57,313 bases of DNA from positions 1 to 57,313 of the forward strand of contig NZ_JABXYX010000043.1 of assembly GCF_017982655.1 (NCBI RefSeq), written 5' to 3'. This DNA comes from Brasilonema sp. CT11 (GTDB lineage: Bacteria; Cyanobacteriota; Cyanobacteriia; Cyanobacteriales; Nostocaceae). Positions 43,441-52,211 of this stretch are shown in pieces (the stretch's first letter is position 1; every line of letters starts with the position of its first letter). Below the pieces are notes generated by a model. It did no database searches. It was not told the origin of the DNA and saw only the letters and a program-made list of their open reading frames with translations. Made by a program: the position numbers and the translations under genes.

Positions 43441-44194
43441 AGAGTATTTCACAACGGACACTGAAAGCAAGATGATGAATTGATGAACTTGATTCTATGT
43501 AAGCAAAAATTTATCCGGTTGATTGTAAACTTTAGGGGAGAATGTGTTCTATCCCTAGATAGAAGTGCATTGATAATAGCTGTTTGTCTTTGTCCATTCA
43601 TCTTTACTCGTAAGGTTGTTGTCACAGTTGAGTGAAATCATTGAGTACTCTCAAGAATTAGTGCAGTATATCTTTAAACAGATTGAATTCTCTACTGAGA
43701 CAAAAAAATGACAATTCTTTCTTTAATGATAATGAATTATCATTCCTAGGTTAGAAGCAAAGAACAAGTACTATTTGTTACAAATTAAAAAGAGATGAAT
43801 TGAAATAGCAAGCGTTAAGCGCTTGTAAACACAATACCCATCCACCTAAGCGAAGAGTTTTTTTAGGGAACACTGACCTTAGCTTTTACGTCAAAATACA
43901 AGAAACACATACCCCAGTCTTTTACCAAACTCATATGCCTTAGTAAAATCTTTTAACCTGCTGATAAGCAGTCTCTGCTAATTCATGCAAATTAGTAAAT
44001 TTTGTCTTTACTAAGATAATAAAAACACACTGTTACACAGATAATTAAGATAATCATCTTCCATGTGAAGATTTATAACCTTGTCTACCCTAGCATTTGA
44101 GATGTTATGGGTATGACACTTTAGTAAAAAGTCTTATACTGCCTATTTTTAACTAGGAAACACTTTTTTTGAGCTATACACTGTCACAAACCCC
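43441..44194. other. 750-base spacer with a Fur-like box
   Basis: AT-rich region between two divergent genes. Apart from the palindrome at 43725-43744 no structured element or gene was found. Its length could hide a small RNA, since the box lies 285 and 450 bases from the flanking start codons. Confidence 0.45.
43725..43744. promoter_or_regulatory. Fur-box-like palindrome
   Basis: AATGATAAT, GA, ATTATCATT: a perfect 9-bp dyad containing TGATAAT and ATTATCA. The classical Fur site has one base, not two, between these heptamers, so the spacing is off by one. Confidence 0.5.
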
Positions 44195-44857
44195 ATGAAT
44201 GTCATTACCCGTTCGCTGAGTGTATTCAGCCTGTCTGTGTTTGCGTTAGCAGCCATACCATATGTTGCAGGAGCGTTGGAAACTCCAACAACTCCCAAAC
44301 AGACAACAACACAACAAAATATTTGTTCTTCTGATAGCGGCGAGAAATTACCGCCTTCAGCACTAGATAAGCAAAGCCCTTCTCCATTTTCTAACCTGGC
44401 AAAGGCAGGTTTTACACAGAAGCCAGATGGTTCCTGGGTTTGTTATGTCAAAGATCAAACAAAACAGAAGCGCTATTACACTTTGTTCAAAGTGCAACAA
44501 GTTAATGGAGCGCTTGTGGCTAGTTCTTTTCTAGAAAATGGCACTCTGAGCGAGGGACAGGACGTTCGCAGCTTGAACTTGTTCATGAGCCTGATTTCAA
44601 ACTATACGAATACAAATCAAGGGGATCATCAAGGTATCCAAAGGTATTTAGAATCCTTCATAACTCTCGTCAAGCAAGGAAAAGTGCCTGCGTCAGGTCG
44701 AGGGTATCTTTTTGATGTAGCAAGCCGTGGATTTGTGCTATATCAGCCCATTACAGGACAACTTCAGGGCACAGCAATCACGATTAACATCAACTCGCCT
44801 CAAAATTTAGATTCTTCTCCGGTTTCTCAGGCGAAATCCCATGGAGGGAGAGTGTAG
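44195..44857 (+). CDS. Secreted protein of unknown function
   Basis: 220 residues. A signal peptide (SLSVFSLSVFALAAIPYVAG-A) is followed by a Thr/Gln-rich spacer, then a compact domain with Cys at SDSGEKL-side and at GSWVCYVKDQ. RYYTLFKVQQVNGALVASSF and RGYLFDVASRGFVLYQPITG give it a beta-rich look. No family is recognised. There is no clear ribosome site in front of the ATG. It is followed, 110 bases later, by another exported protein in the same direction, and the two may be one transcript. Confidence 0.65.
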   Translation: MNVITRSLSVFSLSVFALAAIPYVAGALETPTTPKQTTTQQNICSSDSGEKLPPSALDKQSPSPFSNLAKAGFTQKPDGSWVCYVKDQTKQKRYYTLFKVQQVNGALVASSFLENGTLSEGQDVRSLNLFMSLISNYTNTNQGDHQGIQRYLESFITLVKQGKVPASGRGYLFDVASRGFVLYQPITGQLQGTAITININSPQNLDSSPVSQAKSHGGRV

Positions 44858-44967
44858 AAAAATTCAACATTCAAAACGAAATAAAGAAAACTCTCTCAAA
44901 TAATCTTTTTGAATTAGAAATTGGTTTTTCCTCAGTCCCCTATTGCCTTATTAACTGGAGGTTCATC

Positions 44968-46440
44968 TTGTTTAAATCTCGTATTACAAAAAGTCTTATC
45001 GCGTTCTCATCTTATATGGCGGCAATACTGAGTGGGCCTCAACAGGCTTTGGCTCAGCTCAGTATTGGGCATTACGGTGTCCAGCCAGGACTAGAGTCAA
45101 ATTATCTGCGGTATCAACTCTCCGGCCAGGATTTGAGTAAAATGCGAGTCATTCCTGGATGTGACGTGGGATTTGGTGCTGCTTGTAACAAGTCTGGCGC
45201 AGTATTACAGCAATTAGTGGAATCTAATAACGGACCTAGTTACAATGACCTCTTAATCAGAGCCGCTGGAGGACAGCAAAACTTTCAAAATTTTGCCTCT
45301 TTCTACGGAAATAATCCTAATCTTGAAAAGATACCGTACACCTCATTCTGGCAGAACGACGACCCTCATATAATGGATGGATATCGGTATACTCTTGGGC
45401 AAACAGTTAGTCAGACACCCCAAGCAGGTTTGGGACAGGTTACCAAGAACTTTTACTGGTCACCTGAAGGATCTGGAAACTCGCTTGATCCTCGCAGTGG
45501 GTTACTGAATTTGAAATACTCCTATGGGCGTTTGCTGTTGCAAGAGGTCGCAAAAATTCCTAATTGGAAGCAGCAGATTCAGTCTCAAGATTTGCCGCCA
45601 GAGGTCAAGCAATATTATGTGAATAATGTCTCTCAAGGGTTGCGTGCGTTGAACAGTGGCAATGAGGAGCAACTAGAAGGAAGACTTCTTAATGTCCTCT
45701 CCTCACCATACTCTCCAGAAGGAGCTCCGTTCAATCGTCCAAATGCTGGTATTCCTCCAGAGTTTGACCAGATTGCTGGGCAAGGTGTTCCAGGAGATGT
45801 TGTTGCAGGAGGACTGCCAATATTGCCCGGGGGAGACGTGATTAGCCAAGAATTTGCTCCTATTCCTGAAGCAGATGTTGTCACACGAGGTGGAGGTGGC
45901 GGGTTCCCATACTGGGCACTCGCTGGTATTCCCTTAATTCTTCTACCTTTTCTTTTGGGTGGTGGAGATGATAATTCCTCAAGAAATGTAGCTGAAACTC
46001 CTCCGGGCGGTGGTGTGACACCACCTGGAGGTCAAACTCCTCCCGGAGGCGAAATTCCCCCCGGAGGTCAGACACCACCCGGAGGCGAGATCCCACCCGG
46101 AGGTCAAACTCCTCCCGGAGGCGAAATTCCCCCCGGAGGTCAGACACCACCCGGAGGCGAGATCCCACCCGGAGGTCAAACTCCTCCCGGAGGTCAGACA
46201 CCACCCGGAGGCGAGATCCCACCCGGAGGTCAAACTCCTCCTGGAGGTCAAACTCCTCCGGGAGGTCAAACTCCTCCTGGAGGTCAGACACCACCCGGAG
46301 GTGAAATACCACCCGGAGGAAATGTACAGCCTATACCAGAGTCATCAACCTTAACGCCTCTTTTATTGCTGACAATGATCATGTCCATGCTCAGCTACAG
46401 AAAGTGGCTCAAGCAAGGGCGTAAAGGAATACAAATGTAA
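44968..46440 (+). CDS. Exported protein with PPGG repeats and PEP-CTERM-like tail
   Basis: 490 residues starting at TTG 44968, supported by GGAGG six bases upstream and an immediate signal peptide (LIAFSSYMAAILSGPQQALA-Q). The folded part (about 35-300) has no recognised family. A membrane-like segment (FPYWALAGIPLILLPFLLGG, about 311-330) follows GGGGG. Then come about 17 six-residue units of the form (Q/E)(T/I)PPGG (about 349-450). The end reads PIPESSTLTPLLLLTMIMSM then LSYRKWLKQGRK, a PEP-CTERM-like signal with PES for PEP. Two hydrophobic segments around the repeat rod suggest an envelope-spanning or surface rod; that is inference. Confidence 0.7.
   Translation: MFKSRITKSLIAFSSYMAAILSGPQQALAQLSIGHYGVQPGLESNYLRYQLSGQDLSKMRVIPGCDVGFGAACNKSGAVLQQLVESNNGPSYNDLLIRAAGGQQNFQNFASFYGNNPNLEKIPYTSFWQNDDPHIMDGYRYTLGQTVSQTPQAGLGQVTKNFYWSPEGSGNSLDPRSGLLNLKYSYGRLLLQEVAKIPNWKQQIQSQDLPPEVKQYYVNNVSQGLRALNSGNEEQLEGRLLNVLSSPYSPEGAPFNRPNAGIPPEFDQIAGQGVPGDVVAGGLPILPGGDVISQEFAPIPEADVVTRGGGGGFPYWALAGIPLILLPFLLGGGDDNSSRNVAETPPGGGVTPPGGQTPPGGEIPPGGQTPPGGEIPPGGQTPPGGEIPPGGQTPPGGEIPPGGQTPPGGQTPPGGEIPPGGQTPPGGQTPPGGQTPPGGQTPPGGEIPPGGNVQPIPESSTLTPLLLLTMIMSMLSYRKWLKQGRKGIQM
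46005..46320 (+). repeat. Coding tandem repeat, 18-base unit (PPGG)
   Basis: About 17 units of CCNGGAGGNNNNNNNCNC-type hexacodons, alternating QTPPGG and EIPPGG. Blocks of 36 and 72 bases repeat almost unchanged (GGAGGCGAAATTCCCCCCGG, GGAGGTCAGACACCACCCGG), showing recent block duplications. Confidence 0.8.
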
Positions 46441-46444
46441 AAAC

Positions 46445-47209
46445 TTAAAACAAATTCAAATCCGTTACTGCACTTAGACTGCTGGAAAATACCAACTTGG
46501 TATACTTTGCCAGCACACCTGTAGTGTAACGGGGTGGAAGTGGCTGCCAATTGGCACGACGATGGGCTAGTTCTTCGTCAGATATATGTAAGTGTAGTGA
46601 ACGAGCATGGGCATCAATGGTGATGTTATCGCCTTCTTTAACAAGAGCGATCGCCCCCCCAACTGCTGCTTCTGGCGCAACGTGATCTACAACCATACCG
46701 TAGGTACCACCCGAAAAACGTCCATCAGTAATGAGTCCCACTGAATCACCTGTAATGTCCGGGTTTGATGGTACCGCCATAAACAAAGATGGCAGGGATG
46801 TTCATGGGATCGCTATCATTGCCTCCAGCATATTTTTATCGCAACCGCCAATGGCAAGAACACCGTCCATACTTTGCCCATTGCAAGCGGTTTATATTGA
46901 ATCAGCGATGACTTCCCGCTATACCAAGGAATATTTCATTCCTTCGGTTTCCATAGAAATGCCATCGCTGATGGTAATTGTGCCGAACATTTGCGGCATT
47001 GCCTTAGCATTTTTTATGCCAATTTCTGCTATGAGTGCTAATTTGTTGATCCCCATATTGCAGGGGGTAATAGTACTATAGCCATTGGCTATACCAACAA
47101 TAGCTTTGGAGAAATTTTCATCTTGAAAACCAACGGCACGCAGCATTGCTCAGTTGGGCGATCGCTGCACTCCTTGCGTTACAACTTGGCTTCTTAAATT
47201 TTCTGATAT
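46445..47209 (-). pseudogene. ilvD: Wreck of the cyanobacterial-type ilvD
   Basis: Read leftward: SENLRSQVVTQGVQRSPN, TGA stop (47150-47152), [55 protein letters not shown] (46919-46921), REVIADSI, TAA (46892-46894), DGVLAIGGCDKNM, a frameshift near 46811, then [17 protein letters not shown]. At about 46750 the sequence jumps to [20 protein letters not shown] and runs to the normal C-terminus (AVTDLNLF). Roughly 300 codons of the middle are deleted. The likely start codon is ATA instead of ATG (47207-47209). The sequence is of the 560-residue [2Fe-2S] type with TPCN. It cannot make DHAD; the GC-rich ilvD at 30104 may replace it. Confidence 0.9.
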
Positions 47210-47330
47210 TTTGATAATTTCCTTGCGCCGTCATCTTTCTATTGGCACATTTACTTTATAATTATCTCAACATATCAGATACTTTAGAGCTGACGTTCAC
47301 GGGTTCGCCGAAAGATTATAGCTACCGTAG

Positions 47331-47777
47331 CTAATTATTGATTTTACCATCTGGCATAATCGCACCCTGCAACAGAGTACCCATCATGTGTGCCCCGTAC
47401 AGATTAGCTCCCTCTAGATTTGCAGCGGTGAAATCTGCATCTATCAAGTCTGCCATTTTCAAGACTGCTCCATCAAGGATAGCTCCTGTGAGCTTTGCTT
47501 CATGAAGATTTGCTCCACTCAGATTGGCTTCGGTGAGGTTAGCCCCCGTAAGGTTAGCTCTCACTAAAGATGCTTCTGTCAAGTCAACCCCAACCAAATT
47601 TGCTTTACTCAAATCAACTTCACTTAAAGAAGCTCCTTTTAAACTTGCTCCGCTGAGATTGACTCCATTTAGGTAACCACCTATCAGGTTTACACCTTTG
47701 AAATTTCTTTCTCCTGTCTGATAGCGTTTCAACAAATCATCAACGCTCATTGCACGATTTAACAAAATTTCTTGCAT
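47331..47777 (-). CDS. Pentapeptide-repeat protein
   Basis: 148 residues from MQEILLNRAMSVDDLLKRYQ (ATG 47777, GAGG about eight bases upstream); the inner ATG at 47750 (MSVDDLLKRY) is an alternative. The head helix (VDDLLKRYQTGERNFKGVNL) is the common cap of small cyanobacterial pentapeptide proteins. About 20 A(D/N)L.. repeats follow ([40 protein letters not shown]), ending in MMGTLLQGAIMPDGKINN, the usual MPDG closing. It is soluble, with no signal peptide. The molecular role of this class is unknown; it folds into a right-handed square beta-helix. Confidence 0.85.
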   Translation of the reverse strand: MQEILLNRAMSVDDLLKRYQTGERNFKGVNLIGGYLNGVNLSGASLKGASLSEVDLSKANLVGVDLTEASLVRANLTGANLTEANLSGANLHEAKLTGAILDGAVLKMADLIDADFTAANLEGANLYGAHMMGTLLQGAIMPDGKINN

Positions 47778-47825
47778 GCAGTGTGCCTCAAAGAACAGAC
47801 TAAGTTGAGTGAATTGTGTGATCAA

Positions 47826-48236
47826 GTCGAGTTGTGAAAAATTCTCTCATTAATAGATAAAATATCATGATGACAATCTAAACTAAGTCATTGGTAAACA
47901 ACTCACAAATAATAGTTTGTTAGGGCGTAAACACTACCAGCAATTAAAGTTGTATATTAGACTATTTGCACTCATTCTTGTTTGTTAAGTTTTTTGAATT
48001 AATGAGTGTAGTTGTCTTACGCTTCATATAGAATTCCAAGCACGGCGCAGTTGACTTGATTCTTCACAGAGGAAGTTAAATGTGATATGGCAGTCTTAAA
48101 TCATAAGCCCTACCTTGCCCGCTACAAGGGACGTCAAAATCTCTCTTTCTTCTTCTGGTGGTGCTTACTTTGCGCCTGGTGCGGTTCACTGAAAAAGTAA
48201 TTTTCACAAATCAGAGAAGCAAACACAAGCGGCGAT
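47826..48236. other. Spacer, possibly with a tiny membrane peptide
   Basis: 410 bases between a pentapeptide gene and tenA. A 37-codon frame at 48087-48200 (MAVLNHKPYLARYKGRQNLS, then FFFWWCLLCAWCGSLKK) has GAGGAAG about 11 bases upstream and one hydrophobic segment. It is too short and too unsupported to call a gene with confidence. Confidence 0.3.
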
Positions 48237-48860
48237 TTATAAACATTCCCATGCTGCTTGGAAAAAATCTCGCTCACACAACATGGCATAACGATAAGTT
48301 GACTCTACCAACGTCGTGCGACTCGTATACGAATCAACCAACTCTTCTAATTGTTGCGTTAATGGTTGAAAATCTGAGCCACTATAAGTACGAATCCAAT
48401 CCGCATATTGATGATTGGGAATGTTATCACCAGCCAATTGTTTCCCTAAAAAAGCATATAAACCCATACAGGGAGACATCGCTGCAGCAGTTAAACCCAC
48501 ATCAGCACTCCAAGCAGTTGCTAACAAAAAGTCGGTATAGTGACGGGTAGTCACTCCAGGTTCCACAGAATGCAAACTCACTCCCCACTTTGCTGCATAA
48601 CCCTCATGAAGTTTCAGTTCTTGTAAAACTCCATCAGCCAAGGAGTGAAATGTCGTAAAAACTGAGAAATCTGGTGCTTTAGCTGCAGCTATGCTGTAAG
48701 CACGAGCAAAGGCTTCTAAGAAAAAAGCATCTTGTCCGACATAATAGGCAAATTTTTTCTGCTCAAGAGTACCATCACCGATACCTTGGACAAAGGGATG
48801 TTCAAGACAAGCTTGCGCTATGTCTTGATTTGCTTGCCATAGTTCTTTAGAAATAGTCAT
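48237..48860 (-). CDS. tenA: TenA-family aminopyrimidine aminohydrolase / thiaminase II
   Basis: 207 residues, an all-helical TenA. The fold's signature residues are visible: HPFVQGIGDGTL (21-32), FAYYVGQDAFFLEAFARAYS (37-56, Asp44), and SPCMGLYAFLGKQL with the catalytic Cys131. The chain ends with YRYAMLCERDFFQAAWE, carrying the conserved acid near the active site. Because it keeps the Cys it belongs to the TenA_C type, which hydrolyses base-degraded thiamine (aminopyrimidine salvage) in other bacteria, unlike the TenA_E type. No other thiamine genes lie nearby. Complete; the ATG at 48860 is the only reasonable start. Confidence 0.88.
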   Translation of the reverse strand: MTISKELWQANQDIAQACLEHPFVQGIGDGTLEQKKFAYYVGQDAFFLEAFARAYSIAAAKAPDFSVFTTFHSLADGVLQELKLHEGYAAKWGVSLHSVEPGVTTRHYTDFLLATAWSADVGLTAAAMSPCMGLYAFLGKQLAGDNIPNHQYADWIRTYSGSDFQPLTQQLEELVDSYTSRTTLVESTYRYAMLCERDFFQAAWECL

Positions 48861-49144
48861 TAGTCATAAGTTATGAATTGTCGTTCAAACAGTGAACAGT
48901 GAACAGTGAACAGGGAACAGGGAACAGTGAACAATTCAGGAGTCAGAATTCAGGATTCAGAATAAAGAAATAAAGAATCCAGCATCTAGAATCTAGCATT
49001 TCCTCCTGAACGCCAGACACCTACGGAGGGAGACCGTCCTACAGTGCTGGCTCCTCCTGACTCCTGATTTCTGAGTTCTTTCTGGTAACTGATAACTGAT
49101 AACTGGTAACTGATAAAATACTACTACCCACCGACTACTAATCA
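48861..49144. repeat. STRR arrays and dispersed repeat copy
   Basis: CAGTGAA/CAGGGAA heptamers repeat about six times at 48890-48932. AGGAGTCAGAATTCAGGATT and AATCTAGC motifs follow. A short dispersed-repeat copy lies at 49012-49053 (CCTACGGAGGGAGACCGTCC, TACAGTGCTGGCTCC). TAACTGA heptamers run at 49084-49118. Typical heterocystous-cyanobacterial STRR DNA. Confidence 0.75.
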
Positions 49145-49915
49145 CTAAAATGGCAAAAACTGGAGTAGTAGAGAGCCAACACTTCCTACAAAATCAATGA
49201 AATCAGGTTTGGCAGGTTTTACCTTAGTTTCGTAAGGTGTTTGCAGTTCTTTGATAAAAGCTTGTGCTGTTTGTATTCCACTGCTATTGTTTTGGGATCT
49301 AAACAGTTTTTCAGCAACTTGAGCGTCTTGAAATGCACCTTGTCGGTCAAATATTTGGTAACGAGCAACACCACGAGCTAGATAAGCACCTGCATAATCA
49401 GGGTTGATGACAATAGCCTGATTGAAATAATCAATTGCTTGCTGTTGATTGCCTTTTTGTGCTTCGGTAACACCCCAAGCATAAAATTTCTCATGTGTAG
49501 CAATTTGCGATGGTATGCCGATTGCTCCTTGCAAATTAATCCGATTAAGATTCACACCATCTAATTGAGCGTTAACTAAATAGGTATGTCGCAAATCAGC
49601 ATTCTGCAAATTTGCCCCACTGAGATTGGCTCCCGTGAGGTTAGCACCAAATAAACCAACACCACTCAAGTTAGCACCGCTCAAGTTAGCACCACTCAAG
49701 TTAGCGCGGCTGAGATTCGCACCTGCAAGATTGGCTTTAGTTAAATCCGCTCCTGATAAATCAGCCATCACCAAACCAGCCCCGGCTAAATCACAGTTTT
49801 GACACTGTTTGCTTGCTAGTAACTGTCTAACATGTTCCAGATTTGCTGCTAGAACTGTCTGATTTAAGCCGATAAGCGTGAAAAATACGCTGGTGGCTAA
49901 AATTCGGCTTTTCAT
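49145..49915 (-). CDS. Exported pentapeptide-repeat plus TPR protein
   Basis: 256 residues. A signal peptide ([20 protein letters not shown]) is followed by [20 protein letters not shown], the CxxC-containing cap that often precedes exported pentapeptide domains. About 16 A(D/N)LSG repeats occupy residues 43-125. A TPR-like pair follows ([40 protein letters not shown], about 145-185). The protein should lie in the periplasm or lumen, with the TPR as a docking surface. The Cys pair could form a disulfide there. Function unknown. Third of four pentapeptide genes in this window. Confidence 0.85.
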   Translation of the reverse strand: MKSRILATSVFFTLIGLNQTVLAANLEHVRQLLASKQCQNCDLAGAGLVMADLSGADLTKANLAGANLSRANLSGANLSGANLSGVGLFGANLTGANLSGANLQNADLRHTYLVNAQLDGVNLNRINLQGAIGIPSQIATHEKFYAWGVTEAQKGNQQQAIDYFNQAIVINPDYAGAYLARGVARYQIFDRQGAFQDAQVAEKLFRSQNNSSGIQTAQAFIKELQTPYETKVKPAKPDFIDFVGSVGSLLLQFLPF

Positions 49916-50027
49916 TATTGGCGTCGCAATGTGTTTGCCTGAAGGCTCAGTGTTTCCATAGACATATCTTTTTATATTTTTTTTATTTTCCTAGTCATAT
50001 CACTGTTGCTATGGCTTATAATTCTTG

Positions 50028-50171
50028 TTATTGACGTAAAGTAACACTGAAAGCTGATAAATCAGAATTTGTCCTGTTTGTGGCTGTACGGGCTGAAGAA
50101 AACCAGTTCAGTTCTGTAAACAAACTTAAGGCAAATGTCAGAGTAACAGCTAGCAATAGTTTTTCTCGCAT
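50028..50171 (-). CDS. Small exported or membrane peptide (47 residues)
   Basis: ATG 50171 is preceded by GAGGA with eight bases spacing. The product begins MREKLLLAVTLTFALSLFTE and continues LNWFSSARTATNRTNSDLSA FSVTLRQ. The first 27 residues look like a signal peptide or anchor (basic start, 13 hydrophobic residues, AlaArg near 27). It lies between two exported or membrane-anchored pentapeptide genes on the same strand. No family is recognised. The length and lack of comparison leave it uncertain, but ribosome site and signal-like head together make it plausible. Confidence 0.4.
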   Translation of the reverse strand: MREKLLLAVTLTFALSLFTELNWFSSARTATNRTNSDLSAFSVTLRQ

Positions 50172-50357
50172 AAGTTATTCCTCACAACTGCCAAGTAAGA
50201 AATCAGTACTTGTAGTCTAAATACAAGAATGATTTGTCTTCCCTCCCAAACTAAGAGATAAACAAATTTGGGGAAAGTGATAAGTATCAATTATTGGAGT
50301 GATGCTCGTCACTTACATTGTATCATATACGTGAGTCGCTTACCTAGAGCGAACTGC
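50172..50357. other. Short spacer before the small exported peptide
   Basis: AT-rich, no motif identified. Confidence 0.3.
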
Positions 50358-50966
50358 CTAAGGCATAATTGTGTTGCTCAGGTTTACACCTTCTAGAAGA
50401 GTTCCTCTCAAAACAGCTCCCTCTAGGTTAGTATGATCAAGATTGGCACCCCTCAAGTCGGCGCGACTGAGATTAGCACTGCTCAGATTCGCATTTTCAA
50501 GAATTGCACCACTGAGATTAGCACTGCTCAAATTTACACCACTCAAATTAGCATTTGCAAGATTCGCACCACTCAAGGTAGCTCCACTCAAGTCAACACC
50601 ACTCAAGGTAGTGTTTGCAAGATTTGCACCACCTAAGTTAGCATTACGCAGCTTCATCGTGCGTAAGTCCTTTCCTTGCCAATCAACACCACCAAGGTTT
50701 TTCCCTAGTTCGTTTCGCGGTTCTTGAATTGCTAGGACTGGTGTGTCTTGTGGTGATGAAACCAATGTGTCTTGTGGAGGCGGAGTTAATGTATCGACAG
50801 GTGCTTGTGTTATGTCTTCTTCTGTACTTATTGTTTGGTTAGGTACTGCTACTGGTCTTTCCACGCCTTTGAGCACTACGTAGATTCCAACTCCAGCTAA
50901 AAGAGTTGCTCCAGTCAGTATAGCCGAAAGAGTGAAAAGCAAACTTTGGCGTTGTTGGTGATACAT
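50358..50966 (-). CDS. Membrane-anchored pentapeptide-repeat protein
   Basis: 202 residues. One N-terminal membrane helix (LFTLSAILTGATLLAGVGIYVVL) is followed by a Pro/Thr/Gln-rich linker (about 35-85, with QDTLVSSPQDTPV), then some 18 pentapeptide repeats (LGGVDWQGKDLRTMKLRNAN to LDHTNLEGAVLRGTLLEGVN), ending NLSNTIMP. The helix probably anchors the beta-helix at the membrane with the linker as a spacer. It is divergent from the M42 peptidase gene, whose start lies 88 bases away. Function unknown. Confidence 0.85.
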   Translation of the reverse strand: MYHQQRQSLLFTLSAILTGATLLAGVGIYVVLKGVERPVAVPNQTISTEEDITQAPVDTLTPPPQDTLVSSPQDTPVLAIQEPRNELGKNLGGVDWQGKDLRTMKLRNANLGGANLANTTLSGVDLSGATLSGANLANANLSGVNLSSANLSGAILENANLSSANLSRADLRGANLDHTNLEGAVLRGTLLEGVNLSNTIMP

Positions 50967-51053
50967 TTGTGCTGGTTGAATTGTATAAATTTGGGCTTTT
51001 GCCTACTATTTATAGCAGTTCTTAATTCAGTAAAGTACCTAGTTAAAAAAACG

Positions 51054-52097
51054 ATGTGCAACTACGATCGCTTATTTCAGACAATTGAAGAATTAGTTAT
51101 GCATCACTCTCCTAGTGGTGCAGAAACAGAAATTAACCAATTCTTGATACAGCAATTTGCGGCACTAGGAGTGGAAGTATGGTGCGATCGCGCTGACAAT
51201 ATCATTGCTAAAATTCCAGGGTTAGATTCCACTAGACAGATTGCGATTACTGCTCACAAAGATGAAATAGGCGCAATTGTGAAAACAGTTGGCGAAAAAG
51301 GTCGAGTCGAAGTTCGCAAGCTAGGCGGTTCATTTCCGTGGGTTTATGGCGAAGGAGTGGTAGATTTACTAGGAGATAACGCAACACTCAGCGGTATTCT
51401 CAGTTTTGGTTCCCGTCACGTTTCCCACGAATCACCCCAAAAAGTCCAGCAGGAAGACACGCCTGTTAAATGGGAAAATGCCTGGATAGAAACAAAATGT
51501 ACCACAACCGAATTGGAAGCAGCTGGTATTCGACCAGGTACCAGAATGGTTGTCGGCAAGCATCGAAAACGTCCAACACGGTTAAACGACTACATTGCCA
51601 GTTACACCTTGGATAACAAAGCTTCAGTTGCTATTTTACTAGCACTTGCCGAAAAGGTAAAACAGCCACCAGTCGATGTCTATCTCGTCGCATCAGCAAA
51701 AGAAGAAGTGGGAGCAATTGGAGCACTTTTCTTTACTCAAAACCAGCGCTTAGATGCTTTGATTGCTTTGGAAATTTGTCCTCTCTCATCAGAATATCCT
51801 ATTGAAGACGGGGAAAGCCCTGTGATACTTTCTCAAGATGGATATGGAATTTACGATGAAACGTTAAATGGACAACTGCGTCACTGCGCCAAGCAACTAG
51901 ATATGTCAGTACAGCTAGCAACAATCAGTGGTTTTGGTAGTGATGCTTCTATTGCGATGAAATTTGGTCATGTTGCTCGCGGTGCTTGTTTGGCATTTCC
52001 AACACAGAACACCCACGGATACGAAATCGCCCATTTAGGAGCAATTACTAACTGTGTTGATTTGTTACAAGTCTTTTGTGAGACGGAATTTGAGTAA
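51054..52097 (+). CDS. M42-family metallo-aminopeptidase
   Basis: 347 residues from MCNYDRLFQTIEELVMHHSP (ATG 51054); the open frame upstream overlaps the divergent gene's leader and has no similarity. M42 zinc/cobalt peptidases form tetrahedral dodecamers that trim peptides in the cytoplasm. The ligands and catalytic residues are readable: His68 (TAHKDEIGAIV), the bridging Asp187 (YTLDNKASVA), Glu217/Glu218 (SAKEEVGAIGA), Glu240 (ALEICPLS) and His321 (PTQNTHGYEIAHLGAI). All are present, so the enzyme should be active. Stands alone, upstream of a CBS protein. Confidence 0.88.
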   Translation: MCNYDRLFQTIEELVMHHSPSGAETEINQFLIQQFAALGVEVWCDRADNIIAKIPGLDSTRQIAITAHKDEIGAIVKTVGEKGRVEVRKLGGSFPWVYGEGVVDLLGDNATLSGILSFGSRHVSHESPQKVQQEDTPVKWENAWIETKCTTTELEAAGIRPGTRMVVGKHRKRPTRLNDYIASYTLDNKASVAILLALAEKVKQPPVDVYLVASAKEEVGAIGALFFTQNQRLDALIALEICPLSSEYPIEDGESPVILSQDGYGIYDETLNGQLRHCAKQLDMSVQLATISGFGSDASIAMKFGHVARGACLAFPTQNTHGYEIAHLGAITNCVDLLQVFCETEFE

Positions 52098-52211
52098 TTA
52101 TTCTTCTTCCCCTACTTCCCGATAAGTAACAATGTATTAACGTGATAAGCTTAACACCCACAATTCTTTACAATAAACCAGGTAGATTAATAACAAAGTG
52201 ACAGCAAGCCA

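Noticed and set aside
45881-46312. Antisense frames with repeated hexapeptides across the PPGG region
   Set aside because: Mirror of the 18-base coding repeat; no ribosome site or independent support.
46005-46320. Possible CRISPR array because of regular spacing
   Set aside because: There are no unique spacers; units are contiguous 18-base coding repeats.
48890-49118. Possible CRISPR-like repeats
   Set aside because: Heptamer STRR without spacers, common in heterocystous cyanobacteria.
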